A stretch of 64,000 bases of DNA from Arthrobacter citreus (GCF_009192745.1 NZ_VTFV01000004.1:124001-188000); one strand, 5' to 3'. Positions 43,150 through 51,566 are shown, counted from the first letter of the stretch. The notes: a model not told the origin generated them from the sequence alone. Numbers and translations: made by a program.

Positions 43150-44462
43150 GCTCCCTTTGCAGCGCGGAAACCGGCATCGAGGTCCGCGATGATGTCGTCA
43201 ATGTGTTCCAGCCCCACGGACAGGCGTACCAGTCCCGGGCTGACGCCGGCCGCTGCCTGTGCCTCGGCGCCCAGCTGGCTGTGCGTCGTCGACGCCGGGT
43301 GGATCACCAGGGAGCGCACGTCACCCACGTTCGCCACATGGGAGTGCAGCTCGAGACCGTCCACGAAGCGCTTGCCTGCTTCCACTCCGCCCTCGATTTC
43401 GAAGGACACAATCGCCCCGGTTCCGCGCGGCCCGTACTTCTGTCCGCGCTCAAACCAGGGGCTCGACTCAAGGCCTGCGTACGCAACCGAGATGACGTCG
43501 TCGTGCGCTTCAAGCCAGCGCGCCACCGCGACGGCGTTTTCGACGTGCCGCTCCACGCGCAGGCTGAGGGTCTCCAGGCCCTGGGCGAGGAGGAACGCGT
43601 TGAACGGGGACAGCGCCGAGCCGAGGTCACGGAGCAGCTGGACCCGGGCCTTGAGGATGTAGGCCAGGTTCGCCCCGAGAACGCCGTTGGCACCGAGGTC
43701 GCGGGCGTACACCAGGCCGTTGTAGCTCTCGTCAGGGGTATTGAAGCCCGGGAATTTCTCCGGATCGGCCCCGAAGTCGAAGTTGCCGGAATCCACGATC
43801 ACCCCGGCGATCACCGTGCCGTGCCCGCCCAGGTACTTGGTGGCCGAATGCACCACGATGTCCGCACCCCATTCGATGGGCCGGATCAGGTACGGCGTGG
43901 AGAGGGTGTTGTCCACGATCAGCGGGATGCCCGCCTCATGGGCGACGGCGGATATTCCCTCGATGTCCAGGACGTCCTGGCGGGGGTTGGAGACAACTTC
44001 GCCGAAGAAGGCCTTGGTATTGGGGCGGACAGCTTCGCGCCACTGGTCCAGGTTGTCCGGATCGGCGACGAAACTGACGTCGATCCCGAACTTCTTAAAG
44101 GTGTGCTTGAAAAGGTTGTAGGTGCCGCCGTACAGGCTGGGGCTAGCCACAATGTGGTCGCCGGCCTGGGCAAGGTTCAGGATGGCGTACGTTTCGGCTG
44201 CCTGGCCCGAAGCGAGCAGCAGTGCTCCGAGGCCGCCTTCCAGGGACGCGATACGGTTCTCCACCGCTTCCTGGGTGGGGTTGCCGATCCGGGTGTAGAT
44301 CGGTTCCAGTTCGGCCAGCGCGAACCTGTTAGCTGCCGCTTCGGCGCTGGGAAAGACGAAGGAGGAGGTTTGGTAGATGGGCAGGGCGCGGGCGCCGGTA
44401 ACGGCGTCGGGCTCCTGACCTGCATGGATCTGGCGTGTTTCGAAGGACCAGTTGGCAGACAT
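43146..44462 (-). CDS. metY: O-acetylhomoserine aminocarboxypropyltransferase (sulfhydrylase)
   Basis: 438 residues, PLP enzyme of the Cys/Met metabolism class. Makes homocysteine from O-acetylhomoserine and sulfide. The PLP lysine lies in VHSATKYLGGHGTVIAG. RIGNPTQEAVENRIASLEGG and SVGLEHIDDIIADL are family marks. GGGAG lies 4 bases before the ATG. First gene of metY-metX, preceded by the riboswitch at 44566-44644. Confidence 0.95.
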   Translation of the reverse strand: MSANWSFETRQIHAGQEPDAVTGARALPIYQTSSFVFPSAEAAANRFALAELEPIYTRIGNPTQEAVENRIASLEGGLGALLLASGQAAETYAILNLAQAGDHIVASPSLYGGTYNLFKHTFKKFGIDVSFVADPDNLDQWREAVRPNTKAFFGEVVSNPRQDVLDIEGISAVAHEAGIPLIVDNTLSTPYLIRPIEWGADIVVHSATKYLGGHGTVIAGVIVDSGNFDFGADPEKFPGFNTPDESYNGLVYARDLGANGVLGANLAYILKARVQLLRDLGSALSPFNAFLLAQGLETLSLRVERHVENAVAVARWLEAHDDVISVAYAGLESSPWFERGQKYGPRGTGAIVSFEIEGGVEAGKRFVDGLELHSHVANVGDVRSLVIHPASTTHSQLGAEAQAAAGVSPGLVRLSVGLEHIDDIIADLDAGFRAAKGA

Positions 44463-44565
44463 TGTGCTCCCTTTATGACCAGGGGCCCCACAGGGTCTGA
44501 GCCGGAATACACCGGAGCGACACGTGTGGCCCGCGCTTGCCGGTACGCCTGATTGCGTACGGCCA

Positions 44566-44644
44566 GGTCTTCACCCGGGGCACCCCACCGCGGTTGGAGG
44601 GTTGCCGGCCAGCAAGCCGGGGCTATCTGCTGGCACTCATGACC
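44566..44644 (-). promoter_or_regulatory. SAM-IV (SAM-I/IV type) riboswitch upstream of metY
   Basis: Read on the minus strand it starts GGTCATGAGTGCCAGC, contains GCTTGCTGGCCGGCAACC and GCGGTGGGGTGCCCCGG, and closes with GTGAAGACC, so GGTC pairs with GACC (P1). These are core marks of the SAM-IV aptamer that actinobacteria carry in front of met genes. About 100 bases to the metY start hold the expression platform. A TATAGG (44649-44654, minus) would start the RNA near the aptamer's first base. Confidence 0.88.
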
Positions 44645-44756
44645 TGTACCTATAGAACCAACGGCGGGGCAGTTGCGCAACCCATATGACGCAGCGTGAA
44701 AGTTGTCCATTACGCCGCTTAGGGTTGCCTTAGTCGAGACACAGGTCACAACGTGC

Positions 44757-44762
44757 CAAGAT
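44757..44762 (+). promoter_or_regulatory. -10 hexamer, possible leaderless promoter of the VOC gene
   Basis: TGC-CAAGAT, then 6 bases, then the ATG at 44769. No Shine-Dalgarno sequence. Confidence 0.35.
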
Positions 44763-44768
44763 GTTCGC

Positions 44769-45410
44769 ATGCGCCTGGATCACGTCTCTTACGCCTGCGA
44801 ATCCGACGGCCTGCTGGCCACTACGGAACGCATTGCTGCTGCCCTGGGAACCGACTTCGTCAAAGGCGGAGTCCATCCCCGTTTCGGTACCCGCAACATG
44901 ATCCTCCCGCTGGCGAACCACCAGTATGTTGAGGTTGTTGAAGTACTGAACCACCCTGCCTCGGACAAGGCTCCCTTTGGACAGGCCGTCCGTGCACGCT
45001 CCGAAGCCGGCGGCGGCTGGATGGGCTGGTGTGTTGCCGTTGAGGACCTTGCTCCCTTCGAAGAACGCCTTGGCCGCTCCTCCGTCCCCGGCAACCGCAA
45101 GTTCCCCGACGGACAGGAACTCACGTGGAGGCAGATCGGCATCAACGGCCTGATCGCTGACCCGCAGGTTCCCTACATGCTGCGCTGGGACGAGGACAAG
45201 GCCGACCTCCACCCGTCCCGTGCCCTCGACGGCGCCGTCTCGCTGCAGTCACTCACCATCGCCGGTTCCGCCGAGCGCGTGACCGAATGGCTGGGCATGC
45301 CCGTCGAGAAGCCGCTGGAGTCCGTGGACGTCACCTGGGTCTCTCCCAAGGGCACCCCGGGCATCATGTCCGTCACCTTTGCCACTGAAAAGGGTCTCGT
45401 CGAGATCTAG
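44769..45410 (+). CDS. VOC-superfamily (glyoxalase-like) protein
   Basis: 213 residues. Begins MRLDHVSYACESDGL, the start of a Glyoxalase_3-like fold; two beta-alpha-beta-beta-beta modules (about 1-125 and 150-213). Metal-ligand candidates are the first His (H5) and Glu in VEVVEV. VOC proteins include dioxygenases, isomerases and resistance proteins; the reaction is not visible. Divergent from metY; no operon partner. Confidence 0.85.
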   Translation: MRLDHVSYACESDGLLATTERIAAALGTDFVKGGVHPRFGTRNMILPLANHQYVEVVEVLNHPASDKAPFGQAVRARSEAGGGWMGWCVAVEDLAPFEERLGRSSVPGNRKFPDGQELTWRQIGINGLIADPQVPYMLRWDEDKADLHPSRALDGAVSLQSLTIAGSAERVTEWLGMPVEKPLESVDVTWVSPKGTPGIMSVTFATEKGLVEI

Positions 45411-45427
45411 TTCTGCTTCCGGTTCGA

Positions 45428-45497
45428 GAAAACGCTCCGGTTTGTGACAATCTCTCCGGTGCGCCGGGGGCGATTGGTCCCGAACCGGAGCGTTTTC
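45428..45497. repeat. 70-bp imperfect palindrome upstream of the AbiEi/DUF559-like gene
   Basis: Perfect 15-bp arms GAAAACGCTCCGGTT / AACCGGAGCGTTTTC flank a 40-base centre that itself pairs in part (ACAATC...GATTGG, CCGG-TGCG-CCGG). It is 17 bases past the VOC stop and could end its transcript, but is larger and more structured than the other terminators here. Confidence 0.75.
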
Positions 45498-45527
45498 CAC
45501 ATTGCGGGGAGGGCTTGGGTGGGTTCC

Positions 45528-45673
45528 CTCCACTTGGGGACATCCCTGCCGGTTTGGGACACACCTCCGACCCCGATTCCTCCACTTCGGGACATCCCTG
45601 CCGGTTTGGGACAATCCTGCGCGGCGCCACGGCAGGAAAGTCCCAGACTGGCGGGCAAGTCCCCAAGTGGAGG
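45528..45673. repeat. 34-bp repeats: two direct copies and one inverted copy
   Basis: Copies at 45528-45561 and 45580-45613 differ at one base (CTCCACTTGGGGACATCC... against CTCCACTTCGGGACATCC...; both go on with CTGCCGGTTTGGGACA). A diverged copy in the opposite orientation is at about 45640-45673. The motif CCGGTTTG-N-GACAATC is shared with the palindrome at 45428-45497. Confidence 0.8.
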
Positions 45674-45870
45674 GTTTTCGGCGCGGCACAGCTGAGAGGA
45701 CGTGTACCGGCACTTCCCCGAAGGAGCTTTCAGCCCCACGGCGGGAGTACCCTCCAGGCAGGGCAGAGTACCTCGCAGACGCGGCGGGCTTCCATGCAGG
45801 ATTTCGCCGGTTCTCCACAAATTGTCTTCCCGGATGCCGGGCCCGGCTGACAAGCCGCAGAGTGGTCCCC

Positions 45871-46821
45871 ATGTCGACCACATTCTTGTTCGCGGCTGAG
45901 GCCGACCTGGACGGAACGAGCCGCCGGGATCTGGCACGCAAATGCTCTATGGGGAAACTCGTTCGGCTCAGACGCGGTATCTACATCCATGCTGAGGAAT
46001 GGCAGAGGCTCGCTCCCTGGGAGCGGGAACGCGTGCGGCTTGCAGCGGTCGCGGGTGACCAGGCATCCGGAAGAGTCGTGATTCAACAGTCAGCTGCCAG
46101 AGTGTGGCGCATACCCGTAATCGGCCGTTCAACCGGATTCATGCTGCTGGCATCCGATGCGACACATGGACGCTCCCGCGGCGATCTACGCTGGGCAGAA
46201 CGCCGCCTCCTTGAACCTGTGGCCGTTGTTGACGGTATCTCGGTAACATCCCGCGCCCAGACCGTCCTCGACATGTCTGCATACCTGCCCTTCGAACAGG
46301 CCGTACCAGCCATGGACCACGTGCTTCGAACCGACCACGGCCAGAAACTGCCTGCGCTGGAGAAGTCGGACCTTCGGCGCCTTGCACGCCAATATGTCTC
46401 TCTCACCAAGCAGACGCGGGCCCTGCGGGTCATCGACTTCGCCGACGCCCGCTCGGAATCCCCCGGCGAGTCCTATTCCCGGGCACTCATGTACCGGCAC
46501 GGCCTGCCGATTCCGGATCTGCAGCGCGAGTTCCACGGACCCGACGGACGCCTGCTTGGCCGGACCGATTTCTACTGGGAAGAGGGAAACCTGGTCGGCG
46601 AATTCGACGGCGCCGTGAAGTACGGCCCTGTCACGAATGGCAGTCATCAGGCAGGACGGGACGCACTCATCCAAGAGAAGCGCCGGGAAGACAGAATCCG
46701 CGCCACCGGGGTCGGATTCGTTCGGTGGACCTGGTCCGAAACCGCCCGGGACGCCGCCCACCCTGACGGACTGGTGCAGCTGTTGGTCGGGTCAGGCCTG
46801 CGGAGACGGCGGCGTCGCTAA
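45871..46821 (+). CDS. AbiEi-like winged-helix protein with DUF559/Vsr-type nuclease-like C-terminus
   Basis: 316 residues. The N-terminus (SRRDLARKCSMGKLVRLRRGIYIHAEEW, about 17-44) resembles the AbiEi antitoxin winged helix. The middle (about 70-150) continues the AbiEi-like fold with ISVTSRAQTVLDMS. The C-terminus (about 200-305) looks like a small endonuclease fold: E in SPGESYSR, D-x-Y-W-E-E (RTDFYWEEGNLVGEFDG), then EKRREDRIRATGVGFVRWTW. No AbiEii toxin gene is adjacent. It is solitary and bracketed by repeats on both sides. Function unknown; nuclease activity is inferred from fold-like motifs only. Confidence 0.75.
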   Translation: MSTTFLFAAEADLDGTSRRDLARKCSMGKLVRLRRGIYIHAEEWQRLAPWERERVRLAAVAGDQASGRVVIQQSAARVWRIPVIGRSTGFMLLASDATHGRSRGDLRWAERRLLEPVAVVDGISVTSRAQTVLDMSAYLPFEQAVPAMDHVLRTDHGQKLPALEKSDLRRLARQYVSLTKQTRALRVIDFADARSESPGESYSRALMYRHGLPIPDLQREFHGPDGRLLGRTDFYWEEGNLVGEFDGAVKYGPVTNGSHQAGRDALIQEKRREDRIRATGVGFVRWTWSETARDAAHPDGLVQLLVGSGLRRRRRR

Positions 46822-46823
46822 TC

Positions 46824-46906
46824 CTGCTGCCGGTTCGCAGTTCTGCTGCCAGTTCTAACCGGGAGCAGAACTGCTAAACGGTCGATTTTCCGAAAACCGG
46901 CAGCAG
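46824..46906. repeat. Nested palindromes downstream of the AbiEi/DUF559-like gene
   Basis: Outer arms CTGCTGCCGGTT (46824-46835) and AACCGGCAGCAG (46895-46906) enclose a perfect inner pair GCAGTTCTGCT (46837-46847) and AGCAGAACTGC (46864-46874). It starts 2 bases after the stop and ends 10 bases before the convergent GH2 stop. Terminator use is possible. Confidence 0.75.
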
Positions 46907-46916
46907 ATTGGTCGGG

Positions 46917-48710
46917 CTACCCGCGAAAGGCACGGGCCAGCTCGGCGTTCACAGCGCGGACGACGGCGGGATCCACCTTGAGCACCCTGCGGTCGTAGGT
47001 GAGCAGGCCGTTGACCTCGTCCTCCACGTCAGTGAGCTGGGTGTAGACGGTCGCAGCAAGGCCTTCCCGCAGCGCAGGTTCGATCTGGGTCCGGTGCAGC
47101 GCGGTGTAAGCCTTCTCGAGTTCAGCCCGGCTGTGCAGGGTTTTACCGTAGCCAAAGACTTTGCTGTTCCAAGTGTGTCCTTCGAGGGGAAGGCTGAATC
47201 CGCCGTACTCGGAAAGGACGATGGCACGCGGATCACGCTGCCAGCGCCGGCGGATCCGGAACGGAACGGCGTACACGTGCAGGCTCTTGGCATCACCGAC
47301 ACCCTGGTCGTGCCAGCCGCTGGCATGGTCGATAGTCCGGGTAGCGTCCAGTTCCCGGAGCTCAGCGGCGACGTCGGCTGCGTCGAACTGGCCCCAGCCT
47401 TCATTGAACGGTACCCAGAGGGCGATGCTGGGGACACTCCGCAGCAGGTCGACGGTCTGCCGCACTTCGCGGCGGAAGGCTTCCCGCCCGGCTGCGTCGC
47501 TGCGGCCGAACTTCGCATAACGGCGGTCGCTGCGGCTCCCCCTGCCCGGCAGCGGCACAGGTTCGGGCGACCGCCCCTCCCCCATCCCGCCGTTGACCAT
47601 GTCCTGCCAGACCAGCATGCCCAGCCGGTCGCAGTGGTGGTACCAGCGCAGCGGCTCAATCTTGATGTGTTTGCGCAGCATGGTGAAACCCAGGTCCTTG
47701 GCGGTCTGGATGTCGAACGCCATCGCCTCGTCCGACGGCGGCGTGTACAGTCCGTCCGGCCAGTAACCCTGATCCAGCAGCCCGGCGTGCAGGTACGGTT
47801 CGCCGTTGAGCAGCAGGCGCCTGTGTCCGGCGGAATCGGTTCCGGTGCCGAAAGTCCGCAGTCCGAAGTAGCTCCGCACTTCGTCCGCCCCCAGGCGCAC
47901 CCGGACGTCGTAGAGGAACGGATCCTCGGGACTCCACTGCCTCGGATCAGGCAGGGACAGCCGGAACGGTTCCCCGGGCGTAAAAGCAGCCGCTGCCACT
48001 TCGGCCCCGTCAGCGAATACTGCCACCTCGGCCCGCTGCCCCGGCCCGGCCGCCACACCGTCGGCGGACACGGTGATTTCGACGCCGTCCAGCGAGTCCA
48101 GCGGCGTCAGCACCACATCGCGGATCCAGGTTTCAGGGACCCGTTCCAGCCAGACCGTTTGCCAGATGCCTGACTGTGCCGTGTACCAGATGCCTCCGCG
48201 TTCCAGCTTCTGCTTGCCGCGGGATGCCCCGGTCGTATCACTGGCGTCCAGCACCCGCACCACAATCTCGTGCTCCACGGAACGGGCCGCAGAACCCGAA
48301 TCCGTATCCAGCAGCGAGGTGATGTCCAGGGTGAAGGGAAGGTAGCCGCCGTCGTGTTCCCCGGCCGGCCGGCCGTTGACCTGGACTGTGCAGGACTGGT
48401 CAACGGCTCCGAAATGCAGCAGCACGCGGCCGTCCGTTTCCTCGGGCACCGTGAACGTACGCCGATACCAGAGGGCCTGGTCCGGCTGCAGCTGGCGTTC
48501 GACGCCGGAGAGCGGCGCCTCGGGCGAGAAAGGCACCAGGATCCGGCCGTCCCAGGATGTTGGCCGATCGGTTTGGCCTGCAGAGGTGATGGCGAAGTCC
48601 CAGTGTCCGTTGAGGTTTTGCCAGTTTCCGCGCACCAGCTGGGGCCGCGGGTATTCGGGCAGGACGTTCTGCGGGTCCAGGGCTTCGCCCCAGGGTGTCA
48701 GCAGTGCCAT
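46917..48710 (-). CDS. Glycoside hydrolase family 2 (beta-galactosidase/beta-glucuronidase-like)
   Basis: 597 residues. Order: jelly-roll sugar-binding domain (about 30-180), Ig-like domain (about 190-285), TIM-barrel catalytic domain (about 290-597). The acid/base Glu is in WVPFNEGWGQFD; the likely nucleophile Glu is in IVLSEYGGFSLP. No signal peptide, so it is cytoplasmic. Substrate specificity (galactoside, glucuronide, mannoside) cannot be assigned. The ATG lies 7 bases after the CPBP gene stop, so the two are coupled, which is an odd pairing. Confidence 0.9.
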   Translation of the reverse strand: MALLTPWGEALDPQNVLPEYPRPQLVRGNWQNLNGHWDFAITSAGQTDRPTSWDGRILVPFSPEAPLSGVERQLQPDQALWYRRTFTVPEETDGRVLLHFGAVDQSCTVQVNGRPAGEHDGGYLPFTLDITSLLDTDSGSAARSVEHEIVVRVLDASDTTGASRGKQKLERGGIWYTAQSGIWQTVWLERVPETWIRDVVLTPLDSLDGVEITVSADGVAAGPGQRAEVAVFADGAEVAAAAFTPGEPFRLSLPDPRQWSPEDPFLYDVRVRLGADEVRSYFGLRTFGTGTDSAGHRRLLLNGEPYLHAGLLDQGYWPDGLYTPPSDEAMAFDIQTAKDLGFTMLRKHIKIEPLRWYHHCDRLGMLVWQDMVNGGMGEGRSPEPVPLPGRGSRSDRRYAKFGRSDAAGREAFRREVRQTVDLLRSVPSIALWVPFNEGWGQFDAADVAAELRELDATRTIDHASGWHDQGVGDAKSLHVYAVPFRIRRRWQRDPRAIVLSEYGGFSLPLEGHTWNSKVFGYGKTLHSRAELEKAYTALHRTQIEPALREGLAATVYTQLTDVEDEVNGLLTYDRRVLKVDPAVVRAVNAELARAFRG

Positions 48711-48717
48711 CGAGGCG

Positions 48718-49497
48718 TCAGTCTCCAATTCCAATGGCGGATCCGAACAGGGCAAACCCCACGAACCCGGCGATGTCCACGAGCGCGTGGGCAATGACCA
48801 GCGGCATTACCCGCTTGGTTTTCCAGTAGGCATACCCGAACAGCAGGCCCATCAGGAAGTTCCCGATTCCGGGGCCGATGCCCTGGTACAGGTGATAGCT
48901 GGCCCGGATGAGCGCGCTGGTGATGATCATGGCCGGCACCGACCACCCCAGCGCGCGCAGCCGGGTGAACAGGTATCCAACCACAATGACCTCTTCAAGG
49001 ACCGCATGCCGCAGCGCGGACAACACCAGGACCGGAAGGGTCCACCAATACGTGTCCAGGGCCGCCGGGACAATGGCGGTGGTGATGCCCATTGCCCGTC
49101 CGGCGGCGTAAACACCAAGTGTCCCGACACCGATGACGGCCGCGAGTGCGAAGCCGAGCCCAAAGTCCAGCAGCGGCCGGGAGAAGGTGAAGCCGATCCG
49201 CCGGAACGCCGAGCGGCCCGGTTCGGTCAGCAAAAACAGGGCCAGCGCCACAGGGACCAGCGAGAAGAAGATGCCCAGCAGCTGGTAGACGAGGTCAAAG
49301 AGCGGGCTGTCATCCAGTACCGGGTTGAGCGTGGTGGTCTGTCCCTGCAGCGGCCCCTGTGTCATCTTGTCCAACAGGCGCACGACGGCGTACACGCCCG
49401 ACTGCCCCAGGGACAGTCCCAGCACGATCAGGATTTCGACTGTGAGCCTGCGCCGCGTCCCGGCATCGGGCACGGAGTCAGCAGAGGCGGAGGGCAT
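48718..49497 (-). CDS. CPBP-family intramembrane protease homologue
   Basis: 259 residues, seven or eight membrane helices. The CPBP motifs are ALRHAVLEEVIVVGYLF (EE pair, with Val at the usual Arg), ALIRASYHLYQG and VIAHALVDIAGF (His). Such proteins are CAAX-type proteases or bacteriocin-immunity proteins; catalysis is likely but the substrate is unknown. The start at MPSASADS (ATG 49497) was preferred to a frame extension upstream. Cotranscribed with the GH2 gene. Confidence 0.85.
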   Translation of the reverse strand: MPSASADSVPDAGTRRRLTVEILIVLGLSLGQSGVYAVVRLLDKMTQGPLQGQTTTLNPVLDDSPLFDLVYQLLGIFFSLVPVALALFLLTEPGRSAFRRIGFTFSRPLLDFGLGFALAAVIGVGTLGVYAAGRAMGITTAIVPAALDTYWWTLPVLVLSALRHAVLEEVIVVGYLFTRLRALGWSVPAMIITSALIRASYHLYQGIGPGIGNFLMGLLFGYAYWKTKRVMPLVIAHALVDIAGFVGFALFGSAIGIGD

Positions 49498-49561
49498 GTG
49501 CCTATTGTGCCTGATCGGGTTCCCGGCCCGCTGGCCCCGCACTTGCGGTTAACCGCCGAGT

Positions 49562-49606
49562 GCATTTCACTGGTTGAAATGCCAATACCACTGTGCGGCA
49601 TTTCAC
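49562..49606. promoter_or_regulatory. Putative operator upstream of hutH
   Basis: GCATTTCA-CTGGT-TGAAATGC is a perfect inverted repeat (49562-49582). A third half-site GGCATTTCAC follows at 49597-49606. Located 44-88 bases before the hutH start, between hutH and the divergent CPBP gene. The regulator is unknown and not in the window. Confidence 0.5.
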
Positions 49607-49649
49607 CGTACGGCGCTGAGCGTCGACAGCGAACAGACAGGATGACGTC

Positions 49650-51239
49650 TTGGTTCTTATTTCTCAGGATTCCGCTCCGGGGACAGCCCTCACCGTGAAT
49701 GTTGGTACGGGCCCCCTGGAGCCTGACGCCATTCTGGCTGTGGCCCGGAGGGGCGCCAGGGTGGCGCTGACTGCCGGATCCGTGACGGCGATGCAGTCCT
49801 CACGTGCCGTCATCGAATCGCTGGCCGCTGATTCCAAGCCCCACTACGGCGTCTCCACCGGGTTCGGCGCGCTGGCTACGAAACAGATACCTTCCAGCCA
49901 GCGGACAGTACTGCAGCGCTCGCTCGTGCGCAGCCACGCGGCGTCGTCCGGTCGCGAGGTCGACCGGGAGGTGGTCCGTGCCCTGATGCTCAACCGCCTT
50001 TCCACCCTCGCCACCGGAAGGACCGGGGTTCGCCCGGCCGTGGCCCGGGCATACGCAGCCCTGCTCAACGCCGGCATCACTCCCGTGATCGGCGAGTACG
50101 GTTCGCTCGGCTGCTCCGGTGACCTGGCGCCGCTGTCCCACTGCGCACTGGCCCTGATGGGTGAGGGCAGGGTGCGCGACGCCGATGGAAGGGAAATGGA
50201 CGCGTCCGCGGCGCTGGCGGCGGCTGGGCTGGAACCCCTGGAGCTGCAGGAGAAAGAGGGCCTGGCGCTCATCAACGGCACGGACGGGATGCTGGGAATG
50301 CTCACCCTGGCAATCGCGGACCTGCACCGGCTGCTGACGATAGCGGACATTGCAGCGGCCATGAGCGTTGAGGGCCTGCTGGGGACCGACGCCGTGTTCG
50401 CCGCCGATTTGCAGGCCCTCCGTCCGCAGCCGGGACAGGCCGAGTCCGCGGAGAATATCCGGACCGTCCTGCGCGGATCGGTGCTGTTGGAGGAACAGAA
50501 AACCGGTGAGTTTACCCGGGTCCAGGACGCATACTCCCTGCGCTGCGCTCCACAGGTGCACGGTGCGGCACGGTCAACCCTGGGACACGCTGAGCATGTG
50601 GCAGCGTGCGAGCGGGCGTCCGCCGTGGATAACCCGGTAGTGACCCCCGACGGCCGGGTCGAGTCCAACGGAAACTTCCACGGCGCTCCAGTGGGCTACG
50701 TTCTGGATTTCCTGGCCATCGCAGTCGCAGACGTCGCCTCCATGAGCGAGCGGCGCACCGACCGCTTCCTGGACCGCAACCGCAGCCACGGGCTCAACGC
50801 TTTCCTTGCGGATGACCCCGGCGTGGATTCCGGACACATGATTGCCCAGTACACCCAGGCCGGAATTGTCTCAGAGCTCAAGCGGCTGGCCGTACCTGCG
50901 TCGGTGGATTCAATTCCTTCCTCGGCAATGCAGGAAGACCACGTTTCCATGGGATGGGCCGCAGGCTTGAAGCTGCGCACGGCCCTCGACGGGCTGTCCC
51001 GGGTACTTGCGGTGGAAATACTGACCTCGGCGCGGGCCCTGGATATGCGCGACGGCGGCTTGGCCACCGCCCGAAGCGCACCGGTCTCCACGGCGGTCCG
51101 CGCGGCAGTCCGGTCAGTCGCAGAGGGGCCTGGACCGGACCGGTATTTAGCGCCCGAGATTGAGGCTGTTTACCGGCTGGTCAACGACGGTTCCCTGGTT
51201 GCTGCCGCCAACAGTGTGCTGGATGCTCCGCTGCACTAG
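49650..51239 (+). CDS. hutH: Histidine ammonia-lyase
   Basis: 529 residues. Converts L-histidine to urocanate and ammonia with an MIO cofactor made from three residues of its own chain. These normally read Ala-Ser-Gly; here the site is C155-S156-G157 in GSLGCSGDLAPLSH. The rest of the active site looks normal (HYGVSTGFGALA; QEDHVSMG). TTG start with AGGA 8 bases upstream; no ATG is in frame nearby. Other hut genes are not in the window. acyP follows 9 bases downstream. Confidence 0.93.
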   Translation: MVLISQDSAPGTALTVNVGTGPLEPDAILAVARRGARVALTAGSVTAMQSSRAVIESLAADSKPHYGVSTGFGALATKQIPSSQRTVLQRSLVRSHAASSGREVDREVVRALMLNRLSTLATGRTGVRPAVARAYAALLNAGITPVIGEYGSLGCSGDLAPLSHCALALMGEGRVRDADGREMDASAALAAAGLEPLELQEKEGLALINGTDGMLGMLTLAIADLHRLLTIADIAAAMSVEGLLGTDAVFAADLQALRPQPGQAESAENIRTVLRGSVLLEEQKTGEFTRVQDAYSLRCAPQVHGAARSTLGHAEHVAACERASAVDNPVVTPDGRVESNGNFHGAPVGYVLDFLAIAVADVASMSERRTDRFLDRNRSHGLNAFLADDPGVDSGHMIAQYTQAGIVSELKRLAVPASVDSIPSSAMQEDHVSMGWAAGLKLRTALDGLSRVLAVEILTSARALDMRDGGLATARSAPVSTAVRAAVRSVAEGPGPDRYLAPEIEAVYRLVNDGSLVAAANSVLDAPLH

Positions 51240-51248
51240 GCTGCAGGC

Positions 51249-51566
51249 ATGAATTCGCCAGACACTCCTCCGGGTTCCGCCGGTGCTTCCGGGGACAAGG
51301 TCCGCCTCACGGCAATAGTCCGCGGAATGGTTCAGGGTGTTGGCTTCCGCTACCGGGTCCTCCGGCAGGCACTGAAGCTGAAGCTGACCGGGACCGTGGT
51401 CAACCAGCCGGACGGGTCGGTGGTCATTACTGCGGAGGGGCTTCCGTCGGCACTCGACGGACTCATTGAATGGGTTCGTTCGCCATCGGCACCGGGCGTC
51501 GTTGAAAACGTCGAAGAACACCACTCGCCCGCTACCGGTGAGTTCAACAGCTTCGACGCCGGATAG
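51249..51566 (+). CDS. acyP: Acylphosphatase
   Basis: 105 residues; the domain fills 19-105. Hydrolyses acyl phosphates. Catalytic R34 (VQGVGFRYRV) and N52 (GTVVNQPDGSV) are in place. Nine bases after hutH, so possibly co-transcribed. A long hairpin follows. Confidence 0.92.
   Translation: MNSPDTPPGSAGASGDKVRLTAIVRGMVQGVGFRYRVLRQALKLKLTGTVVNQPDGSVVITAEGLPSALDGLIEWVRSPSAPGVVENVEEHHSPATGEFNSFDAG

Larger units (their letters stand above)
45411..45870. other. Non-coding repeat-rich gap before the AbiEi/DUF559-like gene
   Basis: 460 bases without a credible gene. Open frames cross it only because of GC bias. Content: the palindrome at 45428, the 34-bp repeats at 45528-45673, then about 200 bases that should hold the promoter of the next gene. 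No Shine-Dalgarno is obvious before the ATG at 45871. Confidence 0.6.

Noticed and set aside
45502-45870. N-terminal extension of the AbiEi/DUF559-like protein
   Set aside because: It would encode the 34-bp DNA repeats in one arbitrary frame; the winged-helix start is at 45871.
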